Shown in pieces: positions 9,924-17,777 of a stretch of 64,000 bases of DNA; position 1 is the first letter of the stretch, and each line of letters opens with the position of its first letter. A program made the position numbers and the translations under genes. Origin of the DNA: Sulfuritalea sp. (GTDB lineage: Bacteria; Pseudomonadota; Gammaproteobacteria; Burkholderiales; Rhodocyclaceae); the NCBI GenBank assembly GCA_023700805.1, contig JAMPYF010000018.1, positions 1 through 64,000 of the forward strand, given 5' to 3'. The notes below the pieces were generated by a model. It was not told where the DNA came from. It saw only the letters and a list, made by a program, of their open reading frames with translations, and ran no database searches.

Positions 9924-11312
9924 TCAGGCGTCGGGCGCCGTCAGCGGAATCCGCGCCACGATGCGGACCCCGGCGCCGGGCCGGCTGTTGAGTATGAAAT
10001 CCCCGGCGCACATCTGGACGCGGTGTTTCATGCCCGCCAGACCATGATGCCGCCGCGATGCCGCAGCGGCCTGGAATCCCTGGCCGTCATCCTCGATTTC
10101 CAGCTCCAGCCCCTTGCCTGCCACGACGCGCAACGCGAGCTTCACCCGCCGCGCGCGGGCGTGCTTGCGGATGTTGGTCAGGGCCTCCTGGGCAATCCGA
10201 AAAGTCGCCAGCGCCGGGGCCGGGTCAAGCTCCACGTCGTCGGCCGGCAGGTCCAGGCTCAGCCTGGCCTCGGCGTCGCGGGCGAACTCCTCGCCGAGGA
10301 CGCGCAGCGCGCTGACCAGGCCCAGCATTTCGAGCAGCGGCGGGCGCAGGTCGTCGATGATCCGGCGCTTCATGGCGATGCCGTCGTCGAGCAGCCGTTC
10401 CAGCCGCGCCAGGCGTTGCAGGCAGGGCGCGAGCGCCGCGGCGTCGACACCGTCCAGCTTGCGGGCGATCCATCCGGATTCCATCTTGGCGGCGGTGAGC
10501 AGCGCCCCCAGCTCGTCGTGCAGTTCCCGCGCCAGACGGGCTTTCTCGGCTTCGCGAACATTGGTCAGGTAGCTCGCCAGTTCGCTCAACTCGGCGGTAC
10601 GCTCCTGCACCACGCTGTCGAGGCGCTGGTTCTCGCTGTGCAGCAGGCCGGCGAGCTGTTCCCGCAACTGGAGCTGGCGTTCGAGGACGAAATACAGCAG
10701 GACCATCAGCGCCACGGCGCCGGCGGCGAGGACGAGGACCACCGCGCGGGTCTGTTCGAGCTCGCGCGTCGAGCGCTCGAAGGAGACCCGCCCCTGCGCC
10801 ATCAGCTGCGCCTCCAGTCCCAGGATCAGGTCGCGGATGCGGTCGGTGTAACGCTTGCCCTGGATGCGGGTTTCCTGGCCGGCAATGCCGCGCTCGACCG
10901 CCTGGTCGAGGCTGCGCAGCTTGATCGCCACCAGGCCCGAGAGATCGGCGATGACATCGTCGTTGGCGGGATTCGTCGCGAAGTCGCGGCGAATTTCCTC
11001 CAGGCGTTCGTCCATGGTTGCCACCCTGTTTTGGTACGGTTCGAGATGGGCGCGATTGCCGCTCAGCAGATAGCCGCGCACGGCGTTTTCCGCATCCATC
11101 AACTGGATCAGCAAACCGTCGAGGCGCTCCACCCGTTCGGCCTGCAACTGCAGGCCGTCGAGGGCGTCCAGGCTGTCGCTCGCCTGCCTGTGGCTGGACC
11201 CCAGCAGGAGCAGCACGAAGACGCAGCCCAGGGCCAGCAGCAGGTGGTGCCAGTCCTTGCGGGCGATGCGCCCAAGGCGGGGCGCCAGGTAAGACGGGAT
11301 GATTGCTTGCAT
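9924..11312 (-). CDS. Sensor histidine kinase with CHASE3 domain, NarX/HPK7 type
   Basis: A 462-residue membrane kinase. A transmembrane helix (about 24-42) is followed by a periplasmic CHASE3-like helical sensor (LIQLMDAENAVRGYLLSG), a second membrane helix near 190-212, a HisKA_3 dimerisation domain with the phospho-His in ARLARELHDELGALL, and an HATPase (AQEALTNIRKHARA, LEIEDDGQGF, HGLAGMKHRV). This architecture pairs with NarL/FixJ regulators, and one is encoded convergently 430 bp away. The ligand is unknown. It diverges from the EF-hand gene. Confidence 0.9.
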   Translation of the reverse strand: MQAIIPSYLAPRLGRIARKDWHHLLLALGCVFVLLLLGSSHRQASDSLDALDGLQLQAERVERLDGLLIQLMDAENAVRGYLLSGNRAHLEPYQNRVATMDERLEEIRRDFATNPANDDVIADLSGLVAIKLRSLDQAVERGIAGQETRIQGKRYTDRIRDLILGLEAQLMAQGRVSFERSTRELEQTRAVVLVLAAGAVALMVLLYFVLERQLQLREQLAGLLHSENQRLDSVVQERTAELSELASYLTNVREAEKARLARELHDELGALLTAAKMESGWIARKLDGVDAAALAPCLQRLARLERLLDDGIAMKRRIIDDLRPPLLEMLGLVSALRVLGEEFARDAEARLSLDLPADDVELDPAPALATFRIAQEALTNIRKHARARRVKLALRVVAGKGLELEIEDDGQGFQAAAASRRHHGLAGMKHRVQMCAGDFILNSRPGAGVRIVARIPLTAPDA

Positions 11313-11485
11313 GGCATGCCTCCTTCCCCAGGCCGGAAATCCGCCCGGGTACGCAGGAATTGTCCTACACGCGTTTCAGTCAAGTCTGACAGCGGCTTTG
11401 CCGCGCGGTTCCTATGATGAAACCAACTCCCGGCAAAACACCGCGGAGGACTGTTGTTATTACTACATTTTTCAAGGAGACAGCG

Positions 11486-11794
11486 ATGAAAACCAGGACC
11501 CGTCTCGCGACGCTGTGCGTCGTTCTTGCCGCCCTGCCGCTCGGCGCGATTGCCGCCGACCCGGCGCCCGCCACCGGCGGCACGCCGGCGGCTGCGACCA
11601 CCCCGGGCACAGCCGCCGCCGGCGCGCAAGCGGCGCCGATATTCGAGCAATTGGACAGCAACCGCGACGGCGTTGTGACCAAGGACGAGGCCAAGCGCTC
11701 GGCCGACGTCACGGCCCGCTTCAAGGAGCTCGATGCCGACCGCGACGGCAGGATTTCCGCCGCCGAATTCAGGAAGACCATGCCCGCGAAATAG
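11486..11794 (+). CDS. Exported EF-hand protein
   Basis: A small 102-residue protein with an N-terminal signal peptide (KTRTRLATLCVVLAALPLGAIA), an Ala/Pro/Thr/Gly-rich linker, and two calcium-binding EF-hand loops, DSNRDGVVTKDE and DADRDGRISAAE, each with canonical acidic ligands at positions 1, 3, 5 and 12. It probably binds Ca2+ in the periplasm; the role is unknown. AAGGAGA precedes the ATG. A BON-domain lipoprotein gene follows 103 bp downstream. Confidence 0.85.
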   Translation: MKTRTRLATLCVVLAALPLGAIAADPAPATGGTPAAATTPGTAAAGAQAAPIFEQLDSNRDGVVTKDEAKRSADVTARFKELDADRDGRISAAEFRKTMPAK

Positions 11795-11897
11795 ATTCCG
11801 GGAATGGACGTGCCAGGAGAACGGATCGATTGCGCCGTCGGGACTTGCTCCCGGGCAGACGATCCGACCGGCCACGCAACCGTAAAGGAGAACCACG

Positions 11898-12212
11898 ATG
11901 AACGCCAAATCCACCACTGCCGCGATCCTGATGACGCTGCTGCTTGGCGCCTGCGGCGGCAGTCCGACCAAGGAAAGCACCGGCGAGTACGTCGACGACA
12001 GCGTCATAACCACCAAGGTCAAGTCCGCCTTCATCCAGGACAAGGACGTCAAGGCGACCGACATCAAGGTCGAGACCTTCAAGGGCGTCGTCCAGCTTTC
12101 CGGCTTCGTCGCCAGCCGCGCCGAAGTCGAAAAGGCCTCGCAGGTCGCCAGCCAGGTGCCGGGAGTCAAGGCGGTACGCAACGACATCCGCCTCAAGGCC
12201 AGCGACGGATGA
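11898..12212 (+). CDS. BON-domain lipoprotein, OsmY-like
   Basis: A 104-residue lipoprotein with lipobox LLLGAC at residues 14-19, so the mature protein begins at the Cys. A single BON domain follows (DDSVITTKVKSAFIQDKDV, then KGVVQLSGFVASRAEVEKA and GVKAVRNDIRLK). BON proteins act at the cell envelope, often in osmotic or envelope stress and phospholipid binding. AAAGGAG precedes the ATG. The substrate cannot be read from sequence. Confidence 0.87.
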   Translation: MNAKSTTAAILMTLLLGACGGSPTKESTGEYVDDSVITTKVKSAFIQDKDVKATDIKVETFKGVVQLSGFVASRAEVEKASQVASQVPGVKAVRNDIRLKASDG

Positions 12213-12275
12213 CCCGTATTGCCGTTGCCGAATCCGGACACGCCACCGAACAGGCGTAAATGTAAATAGCGGCCT

Positions 12276-12301
12276 GAAGAGTTGGCGCTGACGGAACGGC
12301 G
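12276..12301 (+). repeat. Dispersed 25-bp element, plus orientation
   Basis: GAAGAGTTGGCGCTGACGG, then A, then ACGGCG. It directly abuts the 87-bp tandem repeat that follows, so two repeat families are nested here. Confidence 0.7.
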
Positions 12302-12469
12302 CAGGGGACGTCGCGAAGCACTGCTTCGCGCCTGCGCCGGTCGGCTGGCCATGCAGGGCCGGCCGAGGGCCCCGACCAGGGGCCGAAGCAGGGGACGTCG
12401 CGAAGCACTGCTTCGCGCCTGCGCCGGTCGGCTGGCCATGCAGGGCCGGCCGAGGGCCCCGACCAGGGT
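12302..12469. repeat. Two tandem 87-bp copies of a GC-rich palindromic repeat
   Basis: Units starting at 12302 and 12389 are essentially identical. Each has the palindrome CGCGAAGCACTGCTTCGCG (centred near 12320 and 12407) and a second stem, GGCTGGCC/GGCCGGCC. A diverged copy lies at 53132-53180. The 484-bp gap 12213-12696 holds this array and one dispersed element. The remainder up to the kinase start shows no gene, only a plus-strand frame open through the repeats that looks spurious. Confidence 0.85.
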
Positions 12470-12696
12470 ATTTCCCTCTCCGGCCTTCCTTTACCTCACC
12501 GCCAGGCCGGCGCATCCGCTGCATTCACCTCACCGCCACTGCCTGGACATCAGCCCGCGTTCAGCGTGCCATCCTGGAACGCTCTTCTGCAAATCGTGGC
12601 GCGACCGGACCAAACGATTGACCGCTGCGGCCGGCGTCAGGCACACTCCATACGAGCCGGTCGGATTTCCCATCCTTGACGAGGAGCCTGCGGTAA

Positions 12697-13980
12697 ATGG
12701 AGCAAGTTGCTGAAGCCGGTATAGAAAAGTATCAAATCACCCGGGAGCTCGGCAGGGGCGCGACGAGCATTGTTTACCTCGCTTACGACACGTTCAACGA
12801 ACGCGAGGTGGCGATCAAGATCTTCAAACCGGAAATCTTGGCCGACCCCGAACACGGCAATACCTACCGCAAGCTGATCGCCAATGAGGCGGCCCTGGCG
12901 GGGCGCCTCAACCACCCGCACATCGTCGGCATCTACGACGCGCTGCTGGGCCGCGACGAAGGCTATATCGTCATGGAATACGTGCAGGGCGAAACGCTGG
13001 AAAAGTACGGCCATGTCGAGCACCTGCTGCCCGTGGACAAGGTGATCGAGATCGCCTTCAAGTGCGCCCTGGCGCTCGATTTTGCCAGCCGCAACGGCAT
13101 CATCCATCGCGACATCAAACCGGCGAACATCATGCTCTGCGCGGATGGCGCCGTGAAGATCGCCGACTTCGGCGCCGCGATCCTGGCGAAGAACGACGAG
13201 ACGCAACTGACCGGGGTCGGTTCGCCTGCCTATATGTCGCCGGAGCAGGTCAGGAACGACAACCTCAGCTACCAGACCGACATCTATTCCCTGGGCGTGG
13301 TGATGTACAAGCTGCTCACTGGGCGCCTGCCCTTCGAAGCCGACACCAACTACGGGCTGACCCACAAGATATTGAACGAGGACGCGCCCAGCATCCGCAC
13401 CCATCGCCCTGCGCTGTCGGCGCGGCTCGCCGACATCGTCACCAAGGCATTGCGCCGCAACAGGCCGGAGCGGCATGCCGACTGGCGCGAGTTCATTGAG
13501 GACCTGTCGACCATCGCGGAGCTGGATCTGCCACAGGAAGCCGATTCCGAGACCCAGCGCTTCAACATGCTGAAGGCATTGCCGTTCTTTCAGGACTTCA
13601 GCGAAATCGAACTCTGGGAAGTGCTGCGCATCAGCATCTGGGGGCGCGTGCCAGCCGGCACCTACCTGGTCGACGAGGGGACCAAGGGCAACTTCTTCTT
13701 TGTCATCGCCGATGGCAGCGTGGGCGTGATCAAGGGCAACAAGAAACTCAGCACGCTGGGCAAGGGGCACTGTTTCGGCGAGATGTGCTACATCCGGCAG
13801 GGCGCGCTGACGCGCACCGCCACCATCGTGGCCGACACGCCCGTCACCCTGTTCAAGATCAAGGCCGACTCCTTGCATAAGGCATCGGAAAACTGCCAGC
13901 TCCGGTTCAACCGCTCGTTCATGAACATCCTGGTCGACCGGCTGGCGCAGGCGACCAGCGAACTGGCCACCGTGTACTGA
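12697..13980 (+). CDS. Ser/Thr protein kinase fused to a cyclic-nucleotide-binding domain
   Basis: A soluble 427-residue Hanks-type kinase. The glycine loop is ELGRGATSIVYLA, the ATP lysine is K41 in VAIKIF, the catalytic loop is HRDIKPANI (Asp139) and the DFG motif is at 157-159. From about residue 285 a cNMP-binding domain follows, with GHCFGEMCYIRQGALTRTAT, the FGE...RTA phosphate-binding cassette of CRP/PKA-R proteins. Kinase activity may therefore respond to cAMP or cGMP. GAGGAG lies upstream of the ATG. It is convergent with an FHA protein, a natural phosphothreonine reader, ending 19 bp apart. Lack of membrane segments distinguishes it from PknB-type receptors. Confidence 0.93.
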   Translation: MEQVAEAGIEKYQITRELGRGATSIVYLAYDTFNEREVAIKIFKPEILADPEHGNTYRKLIANEAALAGRLNHPHIVGIYDALLGRDEGYIVMEYVQGETLEKYGHVEHLLPVDKVIEIAFKCALALDFASRNGIIHRDIKPANIMLCADGAVKIADFGAAILAKNDETQLTGVGSPAYMSPEQVRNDNLSYQTDIYSLGVVMYKLLTGRLPFEADTNYGLTHKILNEDAPSIRTHRPALSARLADIVTKALRRNRPERHADWREFIEDLSTIAELDLPQEADSETQRFNMLKALPFFQDFSEIELWEVLRISIWGRVPAGTYLVDEGTKGNFFFVIADGSVGVIKGNKKLSTLGKGHCFGEMCYIRQGALTRTATIVADTPVTLFKIKADSLHKASENCQLRFNRSFMNILVDRLAQATSELATVY

Positions 13981-13999
13981 CTCCGCGCCCGGCCGACGG

Positions 14000-14860
14000 C
14001 TAGCGGCCGATCTTAGCGTCGAGAAAGGCCTTGATCTCGAGAAACTTCGCTTCCTCGCGCTTGACGAACTCCACGGTGCAGTCATCGAGGCCCGCCAGCA
14101 TGAAGCCCTCTTTCGATTCCGGCAGGACGAAGGTGATGTAGCCGGCCAGCAGGGTGCTGGCCGGCTTGAACTGGATCGAGGCGATCGAGTCGATGGGGAT
14201 GTTCTTGTCGCCCTTGATGCCTTCCAGCAGGTCGCCCTTGAGGCTCTGCAGCAGCACCTTGATGCCCATCTTGCGCTTGATCGCGACCTCCTTGTCATAG
14301 ACCTCCAGGCGATCGCCCGATTTCGACTCGGCGCTCATCAAGACGCCCGGCGCGGTCGCGTAGCCAAGCCCGCAGGACGGGCATTTGTCTTCCGGCGCCT
14401 TCGCATCCTTGGCTTGCCGCTGGTAGGCGCAGTGCGGGCATGGGCTCGTCGCCGAGGGGCCGCCGGCCGCCGCCGGCGAGCTCGTCCGCGGCGGTTTCGG
14501 CAGCCGCTCCGGTTTATCGGATTCGCGCGCCTGGACTCTGTCCGCCGCCGGGACGGCATCGCCGCGCTTGACGTCTTCCTCGACGAAACGAAGTTGACAG
14601 CTGCCGACCGCAATCAGGTCCTCGTCGCTCAGCAGCAGCTTGGTGATTTTCCTGTCGTGCACGAAGGTGCCGTTTGCGCTGCCGAGGTCTTCGATGACGT
14701 AGAGATCGCCACAGCGGGTGATTACCGCATGCTCGCTGTCGGCATTGACATTGTCGAGGGGAATCTCATTGGACGCCCTGCTGCCAATGACCATGCGGTC
14801 CTTATTGACCGGAAATTCCCCGAGCACGCGACCGTTCGAGTTAACCACCAGCTTCGGCAT
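14000..14860 (-). CDS. FHA domain and zinc-ribbon protein
   Basis: A 286-residue protein. The FHA domain (1-95), expected to bind phosphothreonine, shows MVIGSRASNEIPLDN, SEHAVITR and LGSANGTFVHD. A Pro/Ala-rich linker leads to a zinc ribbon (CPHC...CPSC, near 155-180), then a beta-rich C-terminal domain resembling bacterial PH/DUF4429 folds (IPIDSIASIQFKPASTLLAGY). The start MPKLVVN has GAGGAAAG upstream. It is convergent with the kinase-cNMP gene, and the pairing suggests a kinase and phospho-reader. The C-terminal assignment is tentative. Confidence 0.85.
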   Translation of the reverse strand: MPKLVVNSNGRVLGEFPVNKDRMVIGSRASNEIPLDNVNADSEHAVITRCGDLYVIEDLGSANGTFVHDRKITKLLLSDEDLIAVGSCQLRFVEEDVKRGDAVPAADRVQARESDKPERLPKPPRTSSPAAAGGPSATSPCPHCAYQRQAKDAKAPEDKCPSCGLGYATAPGVLMSAESKSGDRLEVYDKEVAIKRKMGIKVLLQSLKGDLLEGIKGDKNIPIDSIASIQFKPASTLLAGYITFVLPESKEGFMLAGLDDCTVEFVKREEAKFLEIKAFLDAKIGR

Positions 14861-15389
14861 GCCGCTTTCCTCGAAAATTGAGATTTCCAATTGTGCAAGC
14901 ATAGCGCAAGGACCGGCGATACGGCGATGCGCCGGGAGTCGCAGGCTCGCAGGTGCAAGTCCAGAAGGAGGAGATTGAGACAAAGCCGCGTGCCCTGTTC
15001 ATCGGCCGCGCCGCCACCGCGTTTTCCGCGAAATGAGCCAGGCGTCAAGCGACCGGGATCGGCCTGGCCCTGCGGGCCAAGCTCAAGCCCAACGAGCGGC
15101 AGCTCATTGCCGTATTCGAGGCAGCCAATACCCGACCCCCGAATCGCGGCAGCGGACACCGGGCACTCGCCGATCCCCACCAGTTCGCCGTCGAACGCCT
15201 GCCGCTGAATTCCGGTGTCCGGCAACTGCCGGCGGCCACGAATCCCTGCAGTCCCAAAGACTGCCTTTCGAGATCCAGGCTTGCTTTCACCGTTTGCTGC
15301 ACGGCAATAGCGCCTCACAAGGTTGCGGCACTTGCGCGCAAGCATGGTCGCGATTATTATGAACGTTCATTCGAAACCAGATTCTCGCC
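14861..15389. other. Intergenic region, possible decayed gene
   Basis: No start-to-stop gene is convincing. A plus-strand stretch near 15045-15130 reads GIGLALRAKLKPNERQLIAV with plausible codon use but has no start codon or ribosome site, so it may be a decayed gene fragment. A perfect 10-bp inverted repeat, CGGACACCGG (15153-15162) and CCGGTGTCCG (15212-15221), lies downstream. The right end holds the TetR operator. Confidence 0.4.
15355..15372. promoter_or_regulatory. Probable TetR operator upstream of tetR
   Basis: The palindrome ATGAACGTTCAT (15359-15370) extends into GAACGTTCATTC. The same 12-mer, with one change (GAACATTCATTC), occurs in front of the dsrE gene at 16016-16027. It ends 18 bp before the tetR ATG, a position suited to autorepression. 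Confidence 0.6.
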
Positions 15390-15980
15390 ATGGCGCGTCC
15401 TCCTGCCAACGTCCCTCCCGGCCAAGTCCGAGAAAAGATCATTGTTGCGGCGCTGCAGCTGTTTACCCAGCGTGGCTACTTCAATACGTCTGTGCCGGAT
15501 ATGGCGCGGACCGCACAGGTCAGCGTGGGTTCCATCTACCACCACTTCAAGGACAAGGAAGACGTCGCCAGGGCACTCTATCTGAGCCTGATGGAAGGCA
15601 TGCAGGGCGAACTGTCGCGAATTGCCGAAGCGCAGGCCACGGCCCACGACCGCTGCCGCGCTGTCGTTGCCATGTTGTTCGAACTGACCGAGTCGAGCCG
15701 CGACGCCATGGATTTCATGCTCTACGCCAAGCATCGGGAATTCCTGCCCGGCGAGCGTCCGGTCTGCTCCTCGCAGCCCTTCGAAACCATGCGCGATTTC
15801 GTGCAGCAGGGCATGGACCGGGGCGAGATACGCCACATGGACGCCATGGTGGCGAGCGCCTGTCTTTTCGGCGGGGCCCTGCGGCTGATTACCGCGCGCC
15901 TCGACGGTGTTCTTGCCGAGCCGCTTCCGGACAAGCTGGACCTGGTCTGGGAATGTGCCTGGCGGAGTATCGCGGCTTGA
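15390..15980 (+). CDS. TetR/AcrR family transcriptional regulator
   Basis: A 196-residue repressor. The N-terminal HTH (about 12-58) reads REKIIVAALQLFTQRGYFN, TSVPDMARTAQVSVGSIYHH and FKDKEDVARALY; the C-terminal half is a ligand-binding helical domain. It is closely followed by its own intrinsic terminator. Similar operators in front of it and of the dsrE-tusA operon indicate that it controls both. The inducer is unknown; given its targets, a sulfur or redox compound is possible but unproven. Confidence 0.9.
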   Translation: MARPPANVPPGQVREKIIVAALQLFTQRGYFNTSVPDMARTAQVSVGSIYHHFKDKEDVARALYLSLMEGMQGELSRIAEAQATAHDRCRAVVAMLFELTESSRDAMDFMLYAKHREFLPGERPVCSSQPFETMRDFVQQGMDRGEIRHMDAMVASACLFGGALRLITARLDGVLAEPLPDKLDLVWECAWRSIAA

Positions 15981-16000
15981 ACCCGAGCCGTGTTTTTTTT
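15973..16000 (+). terminator. Intrinsic terminator after tetR
   Basis: CGGCTTG (15973-15979), loop AACC and CGAGCCG (15984-15990), then TGTTTTTTTT. The stem overlaps the tetR stop codon. It separates tetR from the dsrE operon, so the operon must have its own promoter. Confidence 0.8.
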
Positions 16001-16011
16001 GCCGTAATTTC

Positions 16012-16027
16012 GAACGAACATTCATTC
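16012..16027. promoter_or_regulatory. Probable TetR operator upstream of the dsrE-tusA operon
   Basis: GAACGAACATTCATTC has the dyad GAA-GAA--TTC-TTC and shares GAACATTCATTC (one change) with the site in front of tetR. It lies between the tetR terminator and the ribosome site AGGAGAGAG of the first operon gene, so a bound repressor would cover the promoter or transcription start. Confidence 0.6.
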
Positions 16028-16040
16028 TAGGAGAGAGAAC

Positions 16041-16457
16041 ATGAAATCCATGGCCATCGTGATTCGTGATGACTCGTACGACAAGATCCTGACGCCGCTC
16101 GCCTTCGCCTACCTGACGGCATCGGAAGGAACGCAGGTCGACATGCTTTTCGTCAATTGGGCGGTCAAGGCGCTCACTGCCGAAGGTGCCGCCGCCCTGC
16201 GGATCGACGGCCGGCACGCGGCCGAGGAAGCCAAGGTGCGCGAGGGTGTCGCCAAGGCCGGACTTCCGGTCGAGGTCTACGACATCATCAAGGCGCTGAA
16301 GAGCACCGGCTGCGTGAATTTCTACGCCTGCAGCCTGGCCGCGGCGATCTTCGGCGTGAATGAGGGCAACCTGATCCCCGAAGCCGAAGGCATCGTCGGC
16401 GCCGCCTGGTTCCTCAACGACAAGGCCGCCAAGGCGGAGCACTGCCAATACTTCTGA
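16041..16457 (+). CDS. DsrE/DsrF-like family protein
   Basis: A 138-residue protein of the DsrE-like fold, whose members act as sulfur relay or sulfur-binding proteins. Visible are the beta-alpha start MAIVIRDDSYDKILTPLAFAY, the strand VDMLFVNWAVKAL, and the cysteine-bearing segment TGCVNFYACSLAAAIFGV, with two Cys that could carry persulfide. AGGAGAGAG precedes the ATG. The next gene, 10 bp on, is a TusA-like sulfur carrier, the usual partner. No dsr or sox enzyme is in the window, so the sulfur source and acceptor are unknown. Confidence 0.88.
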   Translation: MKSMAIVIRDDSYDKILTPLAFAYLTASEGTQVDMLFVNWAVKALTAEGAAALRIDGRHAAEEAKVREGVAKAGLPVEVYDIIKALKSTGCVNFYACSLAAAIFGVNEGNLIPEAEGIVGAAWFLNDKAAKAEHCQYF

Positions 16458-16467
16458 GGAGATCCCC

Positions 16468-16707
16468 ATGAGCGACATGACCATTACCGCGGTGCTCGAC
16501 ACCTCCGGCAAGTGCTGCCCGATGCCGATGGTGGAAACCAACAGGGCGATAAAAGGCCTGGCTGTGGGTGACGTGCTTCACATCATTGCCACCGATGTCG
16601 GCACGCGCAAGGACATCCCTTCTTGGTGCGAGCGTACTGGGCAGACCCTGTTGTCGATGACGGAACAGGACGGCGTGATCAATTACCATGTCCGCAAGGA
16701 TCGCTGA
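16468..16707 (+). CDS. TusA/SirA-like sulfur carrier protein
   Basis: A 79-residue sulfur carrier with the family motif GKCCPMPMVETNRAIKGL; the CPxP cysteine (second of the CC pair, about residue 17) is the expected persulfide site. GAGGAGATCCCC precedes the ATG. It follows the DsrE-like gene by 10 bp and overlaps the next small gene by 20 bp. DsrE-TusA pairs pass persulfide sulfur between cytoplasmic proteins; the final acceptor here is not identified. Confidence 0.9.
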   Translation: MSDMTITAVLDTSGKCCPMPMVETNRAIKGLAVGDVLHIIATDVGTRKDIPSWCERTGQTLLSMTEQDGVINYHVRKDR

Positions 16708-16894
16708 AGCGCCGGAGCTTTGCGTCGTCTGCGTGTACTTCCCGCCGAATCTTCCGATCCAGGCTTATTCGCGCGAGGACTGGGACCTGCTCCAGTCGCT
16801 GCCGTGTTCGTTCGAACACGCACCCGGCGATGCGGCCTGCCTGGCGACGCGCAGCACCTGTTGCGCGGTGGTGGCGAAGTATTCAGGCGCGTAG
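16688..16894 (+). CDS. Small Cys-rich protein, third gene of the DsrE-TusA operon
   Basis: A 68-residue protein that I do not recognise. It has six Cys, in ELCVVCVY, LPCSF, AACL and STCCAVV, which suggests metal, cluster or persulfide binding. The reading frame overlaps the end of the TusA gene by 20 bp and stops 6 bp before a strong intrinsic terminator, the expected geometry for a genuine last gene of the operon. A ribosome site is not obvious, so translation is probably coupled to tusA. Confidence 0.6.
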   Translation: MSARIAEAPELCVVCVYFPPNLPIQAYSREDWDLLQSLPCSFEHAPGDAACLATRSTCCAVVAKYSGA

Positions 16895-16900
16895 CCAGAC

Positions 16901-16930
16901 GGACGGGGTGGCCTCCACCCCGTCCTTTTT
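16901..16930 (+). terminator. Strong intrinsic terminator of the DsrE-TusA operon
   Basis: GGACGGGGTGG (16901-16911), loop CCT and CCACCCCGTCC (16915-16925) form a perfect 11-bp stem followed by TTTTT. Confidence 0.93.
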
Positions 16931-17148
16931 GTCTGTTGTCAGGCAAAAGCACACAACCCGCATTGTCCGTGAATGCCAGGTTGCGCCTGCTTGATGCCTG
17001 TGGATCGTCGGCCGGACCGTAGAGTGCTTGCCTGCTTTGCGGAATCTCGACTGGCTTACCCTCGACAACCGTTGCGGCCGACACAACGCAGTTCGCGGCC
17101 TGGCTTCCGGACGGCTCTCGGCGACCGGCAGCAGCCTGCCGCGCCCCT

Positions 17149-17366
17149 CCCCGCGCCAGCCGCCGCAACAACTGCGCCACCGTCGCCACCGCCTGCGCCG
17201 CCATGCGCCGCAGTTCCGGCAGGCAGGAGCCGCCGCATTTGAGCTGGGCCTGAACTTGTTCCAGGGCCAGGCCCTGGAGCTGGTCGCCGACGGCATCGAT
17301 GCGCGCCATCTTGACGATGCCGCGGCGCGGGTCGCGATAGACGGTGCTGTCGCCCAGATCGAGTGC
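17149..17366 (-). pseudogene. Duplicated fragment of the nasA 3' end
   Basis: This stretch matches the nasA 3' end (19090-19527) almost base for base, including LDLGDSTVYRDPRRGIVKMA and MARID. It has an internal in-frame deletion of about 180 bp and a 9-bp loss in the CGSSCGSC cluster motif. The large deletion joins sequences that share CAGGCCCT in nasA, so it probably arose by slippage between those 8-bp repeats. The nasA stop TAG is CAG here, so the frame runs on. There is no start or ribosome site, so it is a dead copy about 2 kb from the parent. Confidence 0.85.
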
Positions 17367-17526
17367 AGAGTTCGGCCCCCGCTCTGCAAGAACAATTGCT
17401 CGCGATCATTGAATCGCGCTGATTGCATTCAAGAGCAAGCATAAGGCTGGCCGGCTTTCTCTATCGCCGTGGTACCAGCACCGACGTTCCCAGGCACGAC
17501 TTGAGCCGAATCCCGGCATCATTTCG

Positions 17527-17563
17527 GCTCACTGAGGGCTCACTGAGGGCTCACTGAGTGAGC
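17527..17563. repeat. Tandem 11-bp repeat ending in a hairpin
   Basis: GCTCACTGAGG is present at 17527 and 17538, then GCTCACTGAG, closing in the perfect hairpin GCTCACT-G-AGTGAGC (17549-17563). Apart from this, the terminator and the nasA fragment, I see nothing in the 883-bp gap 16895-17777. Confidence 0.75.
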
Positions 17564-17777
17564 TGACTGCCAGGGTCCGCGACTGACAATCGGCACATAC
17601 CGTTCCCAGGAGCGGTCCAAGGGGATTTGCGCCGCCAAGGGCCGCAATGAATACCTGGATTCAACCGGTCGTGGGCTCGGAAGCTGGCTCGAACGACCGA
17701 TTGGCACTTCCGTGCTATTACCGCACCCGCCCCAAAGCGGCCGTTCCCGGCCGGCCGGAGAGGACGATCAATGCGCG

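Noticed and set aside
12282-12713. A plus-strand frame through the 87-bp tandem repeats
   Set aside because: Its repeated Arg-rich peptide comes from repeat DNA, it lacks a ribosome site, and it runs into the kinase start in another frame.
14722-15345. A minus-strand frame containing the string GTAGIRG, like phosphoglucomutases
   Set aside because: Only a chance match; no other phosphoglucomutase motif is present.
15390-16894. A single transcript joining tetR with dsrE-tusA
   Set aside because: A clear intrinsic terminator overlaps the tetR stop, followed by a separate operator, so two transcription units are more likely.
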